53,485 bases of DNA, taken from positions 1 to 53,485 of the forward strand of contig JAKZES010000038.1 of assembly GCA_022548915.1 (NCBI GenBank), in the 5' to 3' direction. Made by a program: the position numbers and the translations under genes. The stretch is from Verrucomicrobiaceae bacterium E54 (lineage in GTDB: Bacteria; Verrucomicrobiota; Verrucomicrobiia; Verrucomicrobiales; Akkermansiaceae). How positions within the stretch are numbered: the first letter of the stretch is position 1; each line of letters starts with the position of its first letter. Under the pieces are notes generated by a model. It saw nothing but the letters and a program-made list of their open reading frames with translations. It ran no database searches and was not told the origin of the DNA. Shown one piece after another: positions 1 through 9,999 of the stretch.

Positions 1-31
1 GATGGTAGATGGTAGATGGTAGATGGTAGAT
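1..31. repeat. heptanucleotide tandem repeat, GATGGTA x4
   Basis: Four exact head-to-tail copies of the 7-base unit GATGGTA followed by a partial copy. The array is cut by the window edge, so its true length is unknown. It lies about 100 bases upstream of the M23 peptidase gene. No protein reading is supported here. A related low-complexity C/A/T stretch precedes pntA2 at 22941-22972. Confidence 0.9.
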
Positions 32-60
32 CACTCATTAGTGTTAGACCCCGATCTCCA

Positions 61-123
61 AACTCCAAACTCTAAACTCTAAACTCTAAACTCTGAACTC
101 TGAACTCTGAACTCTGAACTCCG
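61..123. repeat. heptanucleotide tandem repeat, AACTCTA/AACTCTG x9
   Basis: Nine consecutive 7-base units: AACTCCA, three AACTCTA, four AACTCTG and a terminal AACTCCG. The unit changes from the A-ending to the G-ending form in a block, which suggests growth by local duplication. The array ends one base before a run of ten C residues and 11 bases before the ATG of the M23 peptidase gene, where promoter or leader sequence would be expected. Confidence 0.92.
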
Positions 124-124
124 A

Positions 125-134
125 CCCCCCCCCC
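125..134 (+). promoter_or_regulatory. C10 homopolymer directly upstream of the M23 peptidase ATG
   Basis: Ten consecutive C residues touch the ATG at 135 and occupy the place of a Shine-Dalgarno sequence; no purine-rich site is visible. Homopolymeric C tracts are classical substrates for slipped-strand mispairing. A change in length here would alter leader spacing, not the reading frame. A regulatory role is inference. Confidence 0.4.
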
Positions 135-953
135 ATGAAGCTCTTCAACCCCATCACCGTGGTCCTGTTCCTCGTGGCCGGCGGGATGCTGGTGTTTGTG
201 ATGCTGCGGGGTCCGGTGCATTCCCTGCCCGCGGTCGAGTCACTGGCGAATTATCAGACCGCTGACGCCCCCTTGTTCCTGCCGGAGGACGGCAAGCCTC
301 GCCACCGCCTCCACCAGCTCAGCGCCTGGGAGCGGGTGTCGCTGCCGCGGGCCGTGCGCTTCGATTCGCCCATGGGATCCGAGCACGGCGGACTGACCTA
401 CAACGCCCAGCCCTTCTGGGAGATGAATGACAAGCGCGGCGGTCACCATGTCGGCGACGACCTCAACGGCATCGGCGGGATGAACACCGACCTCGGCGAT
501 CCGGTCTTCGCCAGTGCCGACGGGATCGTGCTTTACGCGGCCGAGCCGTCCGAGGGCTGGGGAAAGATCGTGGTGCTCGGTCATCACGCGCCGGACGGTC
601 GCGAGCTGCACACGATGTATGCGCACCTCCACCGCATCGACGTCGCGGTGGGCGCGACGGTGGCCCGCGGCGACCGCATCGGCACGGTCGGCACCGCCAA
701 CGGCTACTACCCCGCGCACCTGCACTTCGAGATCCGCGAAAGCGACGGCGTCGACATCGGTGCCGGCTACAGCATGCTGCCGCTCAACCGCCTCGACCCG
801 ACCGCCACCATCGAGGCCCTCCGCGGCGCGGCCGATGATCAGCTCGCGCCGCCGATGCTTTCCGTCGCCCTCGCCCGCGAGGAACCGTGGAACCGTCTCG
901 AGCTTTCCCCGGAGGACGCGGCGAAACTGGGGGAGATCCTGGGCGGGGAGTGA
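135..953 (+). CDS. M23-family (LytM-type) metallopeptidase, membrane anchored
   Basis: Predicted zinc endopeptidase acting on peptidoglycan cross-bridges outside the cytoplasmic membrane. Residues 5-25 form one hydrophobic segment (signal anchor or uncleaved signal). The catalytic part covers about residues 95-225 and carries the M23 ligands: H105-x-G-x-D109, H164 in YAHL, and the HLH motif at 195-197 followed by F-E. The length of 272 residues is normal for a single-domain M23 protein with a short linker; no LysM or coiled-coil domain is seen. The start is the only ATG before the hydrophobic segment, directly after the C10 tract. The next gene is convergent (minus strand), so this gene is probably transcribed alone. 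Whether it is an active hydrolase or an EnvC-like activator is open, but all metal ligands are present. Confidence 0.9.
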   Translation: MKLFNPITVVLFLVAGGMLVFVMLRGPVHSLPAVESLANYQTADAPLFLPEDGKPRHRLHQLSAWERVSLPRAVRFDSPMGSEHGGLTYNAQPFWEMNDKRGGHHVGDDLNGIGGMNTDLGDPVFASADGIVLYAAEPSEGWGKIVVLGHHAPDGRELHTMYAHLHRIDVAVGATVARGDRIGTVGTANGYYPAHLHFEIRESDGVDIGAGYSMLPLNRLDPTATIEALRGAADDQLAPPMLSVALAREEPWNRLELSPEDAAKLGEILGGE

Positions 954-986
954 GTGGCGACCCAAGCCGTGTTTCCCGGTCCCGCC

Positions 987-1646
987 CTACAAGGGCATCA
1001 CCTCGATGTTGCGAAGGTAGATGGGAGCGCCGCCGTGCTTCCCTTGGAAGCCGATCCTGCCCTTTCGTGGCAGACTTGCCGGAGGCTTGCTCAGCCACTT
1101 CGGCACATTGCTGCCGTCGGGGTTGGTTTGCGCGCTGGTGAAGTCGCGCAGGTCGAAGGTGTTCACGCGCTTGCCGTTCAGGTGGACGGTGACCATGGGA
1201 CCCGAGCAGACGATCACCATCTGGTTCCATTCGCCGGGCTTCTTGACCGCCCGCACATGCGCGCCCTGGCGCCCGAAGAAGGCGCCGCACTGCCAGCTGC
1301 GATCCTTGTTGGCCCACTGGTCGGCGAAGTCGTCCGCGATCTGGATCTCGACCGAGTCGGTGACCCAGGCCTCGGTGTTGCTGGCATGGACGAAGACCCC
1401 GCTGTTGGTCCCCTCGCCGTTCTTGAACTCAAGCCGCAGGATGAAGTTCTGGTAGTCCGCCTTCGACCAGATGATGCGGTCCTCGCTGGCGGTGATCACC
1501 CCTTCCTCGTCACGACTCCAGATTCCCTCGGGAAAATCGGCGTTCGAAAGATCGTCATTGAACAGCGGCTGGAAGTCCCCGGCCCGAGCCACGGGGAACA
1601 GCAGAACGGCAAGGAGGGCGATGCAGGGAAACCGTTTCGGAATCAT
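987..1646 (-). CDS. DUF1080 / 3-keto-disaccharide hydrolase-like secreted protein
   Basis: A 219-residue protein with a cleavable signal peptide (about residues 1-22, ending in A-R-A). It is a single beta-sandwich of the DUF1080 (PF06439) family, recognised from the opening FQPLFNDD, the block ADYQNFILRLEFKNGEGTNS, the GVFVHAS strand, the VTVHLNGKRVNTFD strand and the closing RIGFQGKHGGAPIYLRNIEV. Members are concanavalin-like domains; some cleave 3-keto-glycosides. The family is very abundant in Verrucomicrobiota and Planctomycetota and usually exported. It is convergent with the M23 gene. Substrate cannot be read from the sequence. Confidence 0.88.
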   Translation of the reverse strand: MIPKRFPCIALLAVLLFPVARAGDFQPLFNDDLSNADFPEGIWSRDEEGVITASEDRIIWSKADYQNFILRLEFKNGEGTNSGVFVHASNTEAWVTDSVEIQIADDFADQWANKDRSWQCGAFFGRQGAHVRAVKKPGEWNQMVIVCSGPMVTVHLNGKRVNTFDLRDFTSAQTNPDGSNVPKWLSKPPASLPRKGRIGFQGKHGGAPIYLRNIEVMPL

Positions 1647-1784
1647 GGGTCAGAGAGCTACGGCCTGAACCGGCCTGCGTCGAGTTCCGATCGGATGGAG
1701 TTCCCGCTTGGAATGCTCTCTCAGCGCCGGGAAACGCGCCGACAGTTTGACGCCGCGCACCAAGGGCGGCAGCCTTGTTGAAGA

Positions 1785-2219
1785 ATGGATCTTATCTTCC
1801 AGATTGTTTACGCGCTCTTGAAGTTGATCTCGGAGTTGACCGGCTTCAGTTACAACGAGGTCAACATCATCGTTTACTACATCGTTCTGCCGTTTGTTTA
1901 CGTTTTCCTCGCGGACAAGATCATCAAGTCCGTGGTTCTGAGAATCGTTTACCTGACGGTGGTTGCGGTGGTCCTTCTTCTCATCCCCGACTTTTCCGCA
2001 TTCTCCGATAGGCTCTTTCAGGCATCGGTCGATTTCCTTCTATCCCTCAGGATTCTTGGATGGAATTACGTCGTTTCATCGGTGCTGGTCTGCGTGGCGT
2101 TTCCCGGCATCATATTTCTCGTCATGCTTCATTTCGCCTACCCCGGATTGTTTTCAAGGCTTTTTGGAAGTTCGGGCAAGGGGAACCCCATCGAGGAAGA
2201 CCAGAACACCACTACCTAA
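1785..2219 (+). CDS. small multi-pass membrane protein of unknown function
   Basis: A 144-residue protein with about four hydrophobic segments (near residues 3-20, 28-45, 48-70 and 93-117) and a polar tail (SSGKGNPIEEDQNTTT). I do not recognise a family. GC content and codon choice are visibly lower than in neighbours (many TTT, GTT, ATC and TCC codons), which fits recent acquisition or weak expression. ATG at 1785 follows a GAAGA sequence. The next gene begins 43 bases downstream on the same strand, so the two may be co-transcribed. Confidence 0.7.
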   Translation: MDLIFQIVYALLKLISELTGFSYNEVNIIVYYIVLPFVYVFLADKIIKSVVLRIVYLTVVAVVLLLIPDFSAFSDRLFQASVDFLLSLRILGWNYVVSSVLVCVAFPGIIFLVMLHFAYPGLFSRLFGSSGKGNPIEEDQNTTT

Positions 2220-2262
2220 CAGGAAAATGAAGGGGAATGACAACCATGGGAAGGAAGCTGCA

Positions 2263-2799
2263 GTGACGATCAGAGGCCACAAACCGGATGAGGGACCCGC
2301 GCTCGAGTCGCTCTTCACCCGCGTCTTCACCGAATTCGACAGTGAGGAGGAAGGGCGGATGGTCGGAAGGCTGGCGAGGAAGCTGATGGATGAGACGAGC
2401 GCTGGCGATCTTTCCGGGTTTGTCATCGAGAACGGCGGATCGCTTGTGGCGGCCATCTTCTTCAGCAGGCTGACGTTTGCGTCCGGCGTTCAGGCCTTTC
2501 TACTGGGGCCTGTGGCGGTGCATTCCGGCCATCAAGGCCAGGGCATCGGACAGCGGTTGATCCATCATGGGCTCAAGGCGCTCAAGGCGGAAGGAGTGGA
2601 GTTTGCCGTGACCTACGGCGATCCGCGCTTCTACGGAAAGGTCGGCTTCGACCCCATCGATCCTGAGGTCGTCGTGCCGCCCTTCGCGCTCTCTCAACCC
2701 GAGGGCTGGCTGGGGCAGTCGCTTTCCGCGACGCCGCTCGCGGCCTTGTCGGGAAGGTGCACCTGCGTGCCCCCGTTGAACGATCCTGCCTATTGGTGA
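2263..2799 (+). CDS. GNAT family N-acetyltransferase (YhbS-like)
   Basis: Acetyl-CoA-dependent N-acetyltransferase. The protein opens V-T-I-R-G-H-K-P-D-E as GNAT proteins do, and motif A is clear in LGPVAVHSGHQGQGIGQRLI, with the acetyl-CoA pyrophosphate loop G-Q-G-I-G. The following VTYGDPRFYGKVGFDPI matches the YhbS/COG3153 subgroup. I chose the GTG at 2263 because an AGGAAG sequence sits 5-6 bases upstream and the protein then starts at the family boundary; the in-frame ATG at 2227 would add 12 residues. Substrate unknown. It ends 5 bases before the FG-GAP gene. Confidence 0.85.
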   Translation: MTIRGHKPDEGPALESLFTRVFTEFDSEEEGRMVGRLARKLMDETSAGDLSGFVIENGGSLVAAIFFSRLTFASGVQAFLLGPVAVHSGHQGQGIGQRLIHHGLKALKAEGVEFAVTYGDPRFYGKVGFDPIDPEVVVPPFALSQPEGWLGQSLSATPLAALSGRCTCVPPLNDPAYW

Positions 2800-2804
2800 C
2801 TGCC

Positions 2805-3953
2805 ATGATCTCCAGGTTTCCGCTGATCTTCCTCGTTGCTGTGGCCATGGCCGAGGAATGGCAGGCGCACTCGATCGATCGCGAGGGCCGGGGCGCGGAC
2901 GGCGTTCGATTTGCCGATGTGAACGGCGACGGCTTGTGGGATGTGGCCTCGGGATGGGAGGAAGCCGGAGAGTCGCGGGTTTACCTTCATCCCGGAGCGG
3001 AGCAGGCCGCGAAACCGTGGCCGAAGGTGGTCGTTGGCAGGACGGGCCCCGTCGAGGATGCGGTCTTCGGAGATCTCGACGGCGACGGGGCGGTGGACGT
3101 CGTCAGCGCCTCCGAAAACAAGAGGCTCTACATCCATTGGGCGCCGCGATCCGGGGACGCCTACCTGGACGCGGCCGCATGGACGACCGAGGCCCTGCCG
3201 GCGGCCACGGGCCGGCAGCGGTGGATGTTCAGCATCCCCGTGCAACTGGACGGCAGACATGGGCTCGACCTGGTTGCGGCGGGAAAGGGGAGTGCGGTCG
3301 TCTGGTTCGAGGCTCCGGCGGACGCCCGCCGGCTCGCCGGCTGGACCCGGCACGAGATCAGCGATCAGGGCGGCTGGACGATGGGGCTGGAGGCGGTGGA
3401 CATGGATGGCGATGGAGACAAGGACCTCCTGCTCGGCATTCGCGACCAGCACCCCGGCGTGAAATGGCTGGAAAATCCGGGGGATTCCCAAGCCCGGCGG
3501 CAGGCCTGGTCGGTGCATCCCATCGGCGAGCCGGAGTCGACGGGCTTCGTGACCGCGGTGGACCTGGACAAGGACGGATTTCTCGACGTGATCGCGCCCC
3601 GGATGGGAAAAGCCAGGAAGCTCTGCATTTTCCGGGGCCGGGATCGTCGTGGCCGCGAGTGGGAGGCGATCGAGATCGAGCTTCCAAACCCGCGCAACAA
3701 GGGCATCGCCGCCGGCGACCTGGACCTTGACGGAAGGATGGAAGTGGTCGTGAGCCACGAATTCGCGGCGATTTCCATCCTCCGGCACGACGGGGAAATC
3801 GCGGAGGGCCATTGGACGATTGAAACCATCGCCCGGGGTGGGAAGTTCGATGATGTCTCCCTCTACGATGTCGATCAGGACGGCGACCTCGACATCTTCA
3901 CCACCGACGAACGCGGCCTGCAGGTCGTGTGGTTTGAGAATCCGTCGGGGTGA
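2805..3953 (+). CDS. secreted FG-GAP/VCBS repeat protein
   Basis: A 382-residue exported protein with signal peptide MISRFPLIFLVAVAMA. Six calcium-binding loops with the D-x-D/N-x-D-G pattern recur at roughly even spacing: DVNGDGLWD, DLDGDGAVD, DMDGDGDKD, DLDKDGFLD, DLDLDGRME and DVDQDGDLD. Each is followed by hydrophobic strands, as in FG-GAP/VCBS beta-propellers. Repeated V-x-W-F/L-E phrases (VVWFEAP, VKWLENP, VVWFENP) mark blade edges. Such proteins are common in Verrucomicrobiota and Planctomycetota as extracellular, probably carbohydrate- or protein-binding scaffolds; no catalytic domain is visible. The in-frame ATG at 2757 would add residues that disrupt the signal peptide and overlap the upstream gene. 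Confidence 0.88.
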   Translation: MISRFPLIFLVAVAMAEEWQAHSIDREGRGADGVRFADVNGDGLWDVASGWEEAGESRVYLHPGAEQAAKPWPKVVVGRTGPVEDAVFGDLDGDGAVDVVSASENKRLYIHWAPRSGDAYLDAAAWTTEALPAATGRQRWMFSIPVQLDGRHGLDLVAAGKGSAVVWFEAPADARRLAGWTRHEISDQGGWTMGLEAVDMDGDGDKDLLLGIRDQHPGVKWLENPGDSQARRQAWSVHPIGEPESTGFVTAVDLDKDGFLDVIAPRMGKARKLCIFRGRDRRGREWEAIEIELPNPRNKGIAAGDLDLDGRMEVVVSHEFAAISILRHDGEIAEGHWTIETIARGGKFDDVSLYDVDQDGDLDIFTTDERGLQVVWFENPSG

Positions 3954-4116
3954 CCGATTTTCATGAAGGCCCGGGTCAAGCGGGTGATCGCGTCGCTGGC
4001 CTCGTCGGTCTCGGCCATGATCTGCTCGGGCTCCGGCGGGATTCCGCAGGAGGCGGCGCTTTACTCCGTGGCGCGTTTTTTCCAAGTTCCCGCCCCTTCG
4101 CCGTCAACGACTTCCC

Positions 4117-6939
<2,823 letters not shown>

Positions 6940-6964
6940 CAAGTACGCCGAGTGTCGTACGTCG

Positions 6965-6981
6965 TTCCCCCTGAAGGGGAA
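6965..6981. terminator. short hairpin between convergent genes
   Basis: Stem TTCCCC / GGGGAA with a five-base loop, located between the end of alaS and the end of the minus-strand gene at 6983. There is no long T-run on either strand, so a bidirectional terminator is plausible but weak. Confidence 0.4.
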
Positions 6982-6982
6982 A

Positions 6983-7930
6983 TTACATGCCGTCCGATTC
7001 GGTGCTCTCCGATTCCCGGGGAGCGATGAGCTGGCGGAAGCGGGCCTCCCAGTCCCGGGCCTGGCTGTGCTGGATGTGGTTCTCGAGATGTTTGAGCAGG
7101 GCGACGGCCGCCCGCTTCTCGTCTCCGGCCTTGAACAGCTCTTCTTCCATGTCCCACTCCAGTCCGGGCCGGGTTTCGGCGAGGAACTTGTCACGCTCGA
7201 GGCTCTCGCCCTCTTCGGTGGAATCCTTCGACCAGAATCCCCTGGCGACTTCCTCGAAGTGGATGCGGCGCTTCCATGCCGCGCGCAGGGCGTCCGCATC
7301 GCCGGCCGCACGGCAGGCGGGGAAGATGAGTTGCTGGAACGCGCCATCGACGCGGATGTTTCCGTTCCCTCCCTGCAGCGGCGACATCGGCCAGCCCTCG
7401 ACCTTGTAGCCGGTGAGGCCGTAGGCACGGGCGAAGACCGTCGAGTCGACCGACTGGGAGAGGATGCCCACGTGGCCGCGAAGTTCCTCTGGTGTGCGGA
7501 AGATCGCCTCCAGGGCATCGAGGACCTTCGGGGCGAGCTTCGGGGCCCCGGCCGGGTCGCTGGCGGCCTTCATCGTCAGCACGGTCCACTGCAACTGATG
7601 GCGCAGGGCGAGCCCGTGGCCGTCGTCGTCGAGCCGGCTCTTGTTGCGTTTTTTCCACTCGCGGAACTCCGAGGATTTCCGGTCGCGCTCCTCGAAGTCG
7701 ACCTTCTCGACGCAGCGGAGGTAGAGCTCGGTGGCGGCATCGGCGCTGGCGACCCCGGCCTGGAAGGCGCTCGCCGCGCTGCCGAGGCGGGTGGTGGCGT
7801 GGTCGGAAGCCGCGTTCTTGAGCGCGTCGAGGGCCTCGATCAAGGCCTGCCGATCGGCCTGCGAAAGGGGCTCGGCCAGGACCGGGGAGGCGGAGATCAG
7901 GGCGAGAAGGCAGGCGGCGATGGGTTTCAT
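6983..7930 (-). CDS. secreted protein of unknown function
   Basis: A 315-residue protein with a signal peptide (MKPIAACLLALISASPVLA, cleavage near residue 19). The mature part is mostly helical and charged, opening with SQADRQALIEALDALKNAASDHATTRLGSAASAF and ending in a long helical stretch. No known domain or catalytic motif is recognisable, and only two cysteines are present in the mature part (CVEK, PACRAA). It is read in the same direction as the IspH-like gene 42 bases upstream and could be part of that transcript. Confidence 0.75.
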   Translation of the reverse strand: MKPIAACLLALISASPVLAEPLSQADRQALIEALDALKNAASDHATTRLGSAASAFQAGVASADAATELYLRCVEKVDFEERDRKSSEFREWKKRNKSRLDDDGHGLALRHQLQWTVLTMKAASDPAGAPKLAPKVLDALEAIFRTPEELRGHVGILSQSVDSTVFARAYGLTGYKVEGWPMSPLQGGNGNIRVDGAFQQLIFPACRAAGDADALRAAWKRRIHFEEVARGFWSKDSTEEGESLERDKFLAETRPGLEWDMEEELFKAGDEKRAAVALLKHLENHIQHSQARDWEARFRQLIAPRESESTESDGM

Positions 7931-7972
7931 CGCGGGCGTTCTGCCACAAAGCCGGTGCGCCGACCAGCCTGC

Positions 7973-8806
7973 TCAGGCGAAGCGGCGGGCGAAGGCATCC
8001 ACTTCGTCCATCGGCGTGTGCAGGCCGGCGGTCAGCCCGATCCGCCGGGCGTCGCCGAACCCGGGCGTCGCGGCGGGATCGTGGATGCGCAGCGCCGGCA
8101 CCCCGAGGCAGCGGGCGGCTTCGTAGAGTGCCTGACCGGATCGGTCCGCGGCTGCCGCGAGGACGACGATCAGCTCGCAGTGGCGTGCCAGCGGAACCAG
8201 CGCCTTCTCGCGGCGGAGCAGGGCGGGACAGCGGGTGTCCATGGCCACCACCTGACTGTCCGGATGCCGACGCCGCAGCGCCGCCTCGATCGCGGTGAAG
8301 CGGCGGTGGCCGAGGGTGGTCTGGCTGAGCAGGGCGGTTCGTGGCGCGAAGGGCAGCCGCGCGACGCCGTCCACGTCCTCGACGATGGTCACCCCCTCGC
8401 CTGCGAGCGCCTGGCACTCCGGGTCGTCGCGAAAGCCGGCGACGACAATCCTCCGGCCTTCGGAGCGCAGCAGCGCCTTCATCGCGTGCAGGCGCTTCAC
8501 CGCCGGCAGGGTCAGGTCGATCAGCTCGTAACCGCCGGCCTTCCACGCCCGGCGTTGCCCGGGCGAGATCCCGTCCATCGGGATCACCACCCGCGTGGTG
8601 GGAGAGGTGGCGTCCGCCGGGTTTCCCTCCAAGGCACCGTGGCGGCGGGCCCGGTCCAGAAGTGCGCGGTGCGGTCCGGGCGCGCCCAACAGCATCAGCG
8701 GCCCGGCACCCAGACGCCTCTCGAGCACGCTCGTGGCATCCCGCGCCTCCTGACTCATCCCGAGCACCGCCGCCCGGCAAATCTTCCTCGTCGTCGTCGA
8801 AATCAT
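7973..8806 (-). CDS. degenerate IspH/LytB-like protein, probably not a canonical reductase
   Basis: The 277-residue protein follows the three-lobed IspH (4-hydroxy-3-methylbut-2-enyl diphosphate reductase) fold in order: PHRALLDRARRHGAL (equivalent of VVHN..L..RGA), ELIDLTLPAVKRLH (DATCPLV.KVH), RIVVAGFRDDPE (GHAGHPE), ALLSQTTL (TQTTL), DTRCPALLRREKAL (ICYATTNRQ), then IGLTAGLHTP (GVTAGASAP). Key residues differ. Of the three 4Fe-4S cysteines of E. coli IspH, only the C197 equivalent (C193) remains; the C96 position is L100 and no cysteine fits C12. H74 becomes D78, H124 becomes D128, and the S225/N227 site is D-R-S. H46, E130 and the TQTTL threonines remain. The ATG at 8806 is used because the preceding 15 bases form an operator-like palindrome; a TTG at 8821 would read through it. 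The regulator and membrane protein genes lie just upstream on the same strand. Confidence 0.7.
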   Translation of the reverse strand: MISTTTRKICRAAVLGMSQEARDATSVLERRLGAGPLMLLGAPGPHRALLDRARRHGALEGNPADATSPTTRVVIPMDGISPGQRRAWKAGGYELIDLTLPAVKRLHAMKALLRSEGRRIVVAGFRDDPECQALAGEGVTIVEDVDGVARLPFAPRTALLSQTTLGHRRFTAIEAALRRRHPDSQVVAMDTRCPALLRREKALVPLARHCELIVVLAAAADRSGQALYEAARCLGVPALRIHDPAATPGFGDARRIGLTAGLHTPMDEVDAFARRFA

Positions 8807-8808
8807 CG

Positions 8809-8823
8809 CTTTGTTTTGCAAAG
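8809..8823. promoter_or_regulatory. CTTTG-N5-CAAAG palindrome, copy 1
   Basis: CTTTG TTTTG CAAAG, two bases upstream of the ATG of the IspH-like gene. It matches copies 2 (8868-8882) and 3 (9833-9847) in arm sequence and spacer length. Its position over the translation or transcription start is typical of a repressor operator. Confidence 0.65.
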
Positions 8824-8867
8824 TAAATAGTCCGAAAAGAACCGGCGTTGCTGCCGGCGTGACTAAA

Positions 8868-8882
8868 CTTTGCAGAACAAAG
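8868..8882. promoter_or_regulatory. CTTTG-N5-CAAAG palindrome, copy 2
   Basis: CTTTG CAGAA CAAAG, flanked by A and T, so the fuller form is ACTTTG-N5-CAAAGT. It lies between the end of the winged-helix regulator gene and the start of the IspH-like gene. Its centre is 59 bases from the centre of copy 1. Confidence 0.65.
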
Positions 8883-8908
8883 TAAAGAGGGACAAGCCCG
8901 AAATGAAG

Positions 8909-9208
8909 CTATTTGCCGAGGTCGAGGATCTGCTCGAGCAGGGCGAGGTAGTCTTCGAAGGCCTTTCGCCCGCTGGCGCTCAATTCGTAAAGGGTTTGCG
9001 GCCGGCCTTCGCCGGTGATTTTCGTCGAGCCGACGTAGCCGGCCTTCTCGAGCGTGCGCAGGTGGGTGATCAGGTTGCCGTCGCTCATCTCGAGCTCGCC
9101 CTTGAGCTCCTGGAACGGCCACGCATCCACGCGCGAGGCGAGCAGGGTCATGATGCCGAGCCTGCCTTTCTCGTGGATGGTTTTGTCCAGCTTGGAGAAG
9201 TCGATCAT
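8909..9208 (-). CDS. winged-helix DNA-binding regulator (PF13601-type)
   Basis: A 99-residue transcription factor made of one winged helix. Recognisable parts are the opening LDKTIHEKGRLGIMTLLASR, the recognition-helix region EMSDGNLITHLRTLEKAGYV, and the wing STKITGEGRPQTLYELSASGRKAFEDYLALLEQI. This pattern is that of the small MarR/ArsR-like HTH_34 family, which bind palindromes as dimers. No metal-binding cysteines or sensor domain are present. Its ATG overlaps the stop of the upstream membrane protein gene by four bases (ATGA), so the two are translationally coupled. The CTTTG-N5-CAAAG palindromes before the operon and before the IspH-like gene are its likely operators, implying autoregulation. 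Confidence 0.9.
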   Translation of the reverse strand: MIDFSKLDKTIHEKGRLGIMTLLASRVDAWPFQELKGELEMSDGNLITHLRTLEKAGYVGSTKITGEGRPQTLYELSASGRKAFEDYLALLEQILDLGK

Positions 9209-9825
9209 CCGTCCCCGTGGCGGGTGGTGGTGACGATGGCGGCGCCGTAGAGCAAATGGAAGCCCCCGAAGGTGGCCGCCATCAGGCCGGACGGCCCGAG
9301 CCGGGCGAGCAGGGGGGTGGCGGTCTGGATGAAGGTCAGCGCCGAGAAGCTGGCGATGCCGGTGAGGAGGAAGGCGATGCCCAGCCAGGTCATCGACTTG
9401 GGCGCGAACTCGCGGATCGCCAGCAGCGCGAGGCCGTAGTGGAGAATCCAGATCGAGGCGGCGAGGATCTCGCTACCACCCTTGCCGTACTTCAGGTAGA
9501 GGAGCCCGAGAAAGCCGCCGGCGATCAGCGAGGGCAGCGCCCCGCGCAGGGCCACCTGCAGGCCGTGCGACCAAACCTGCTTGCCCTTGGATGAAGCGGT
9601 GCGGAAGAGCTGCCAGATGCCGAAACCGACCACGACCGCCAGCCCGACCAGCCACACGCTGCCCCAGGCCCAGCCCGAGCGCGACTCCGACACCCACCCG
9701 GCGGCCAGCGAAGCGGCCCCGCCGAACAGCGCCGCCTCCCCGGAAAGCGCCCGGAAAATCGTTGCCCGCTCCATCATCGTACGGATCGCCCGCAGCTGTT
9801 CGGCCGCGTCTTCATGCGTCGTCAT
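9205..9825 (-). CDS. multi-pass membrane protein coupled to a winged-helix regulator
   Basis: A 206-residue protein with six or so hydrophobic segments (near residues 33-43, 53-73, 95-110, 119-137, 145-165 and 178-198). The N-terminal phrase IRTMMERATIFRALSGEAALFGG is characteristic of membrane proteins encoded next to PF13601 regulators in several phyla; their function is not known to me. The start is the ATG at 9825, eight bases downstream of palindrome copy 3; longer in-frame versions would read through that palindrome and part of an inverted repeat. It forms an operon with the regulator (ATGA overlap), and perhaps the IspH-like gene. Confidence 0.82.
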   Translation of the reverse strand: MTTHEDAAEQLRAIRTMMERATIFRALSGEAALFGGAASLAAGWVSESRSGWAWGSVWLVGLAVVVGFGIWQLFRTASSKGKQVWSHGLQVALRGALPSLIAGGFLGLLYLKYGKGGSEILAASIWILHYGLALLAIREFAPKSMTWLGIAFLLTGIASFSALTFIQTATPLLARLGPSGLMAATFGGFHLLYGAAIVTTTRHGDG

Positions 9826-9832
9826 GCCGGGA

Positions 9833-9847
9833 CTTTGCGAAGCAAAG
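9833..9847. promoter_or_regulatory. CTTTG-N5-CAAAG palindrome, copy 3
   Basis: CTTTG CGAAG CAAAG, eight bases upstream of the first gene of the membrane protein-regulator operon. Same arms and spacer length as copies 1 and 2, which supports one regulator acting on both genes. Confidence 0.68.
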
Positions 9848-9868
9848 CGGGGGTGTGGCAAGTGCGGA

Positions 9869-9997
9869 GGACCGCCGATCTCCGAATCGGCTTCGCTCCT
9901 CAATCAGGCCGGCATCCCCGACGCGCCATCATTGGTTGGGCGACATCTCTCGGTCCATTCCGGAGCGTTTCCATGCCGATTCGGAGATCGGCGGTCC
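9869..9997. repeat. perfect 23-bp inverted repeat enclosing 83 bp
   Basis: The 23 bases at 9869-9891 are the exact reverse complement of 9975-9997. The second arm ends two bases before the stop codon of argJ. No gene is visible inside. The arms contain GCCGATTCGGAGATCGG; a partial copy (GCCGATTCGGAGA) precedes pntA1 near 21763. It may act as a terminator-like structure for argJ or be a dispersed mobile repeat. Confidence 0.85.
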
Positions 9998-9999
9998 GC

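Noticed and set aside
3954-4116. Possible minus-strand reading frame upstream of alaS
   Set aside because: A short protein-like stretch is visible, but it has no start or context and overlaps the FG-GAP gene end; not supported as a gene.
7973-8821. Calling this gene a functional ispH starting at the TTG of 8821
   Set aside because: Two of three cluster cysteines and several substrate-binding residues are missing, and the longer start would read through an operator-like palindrome.
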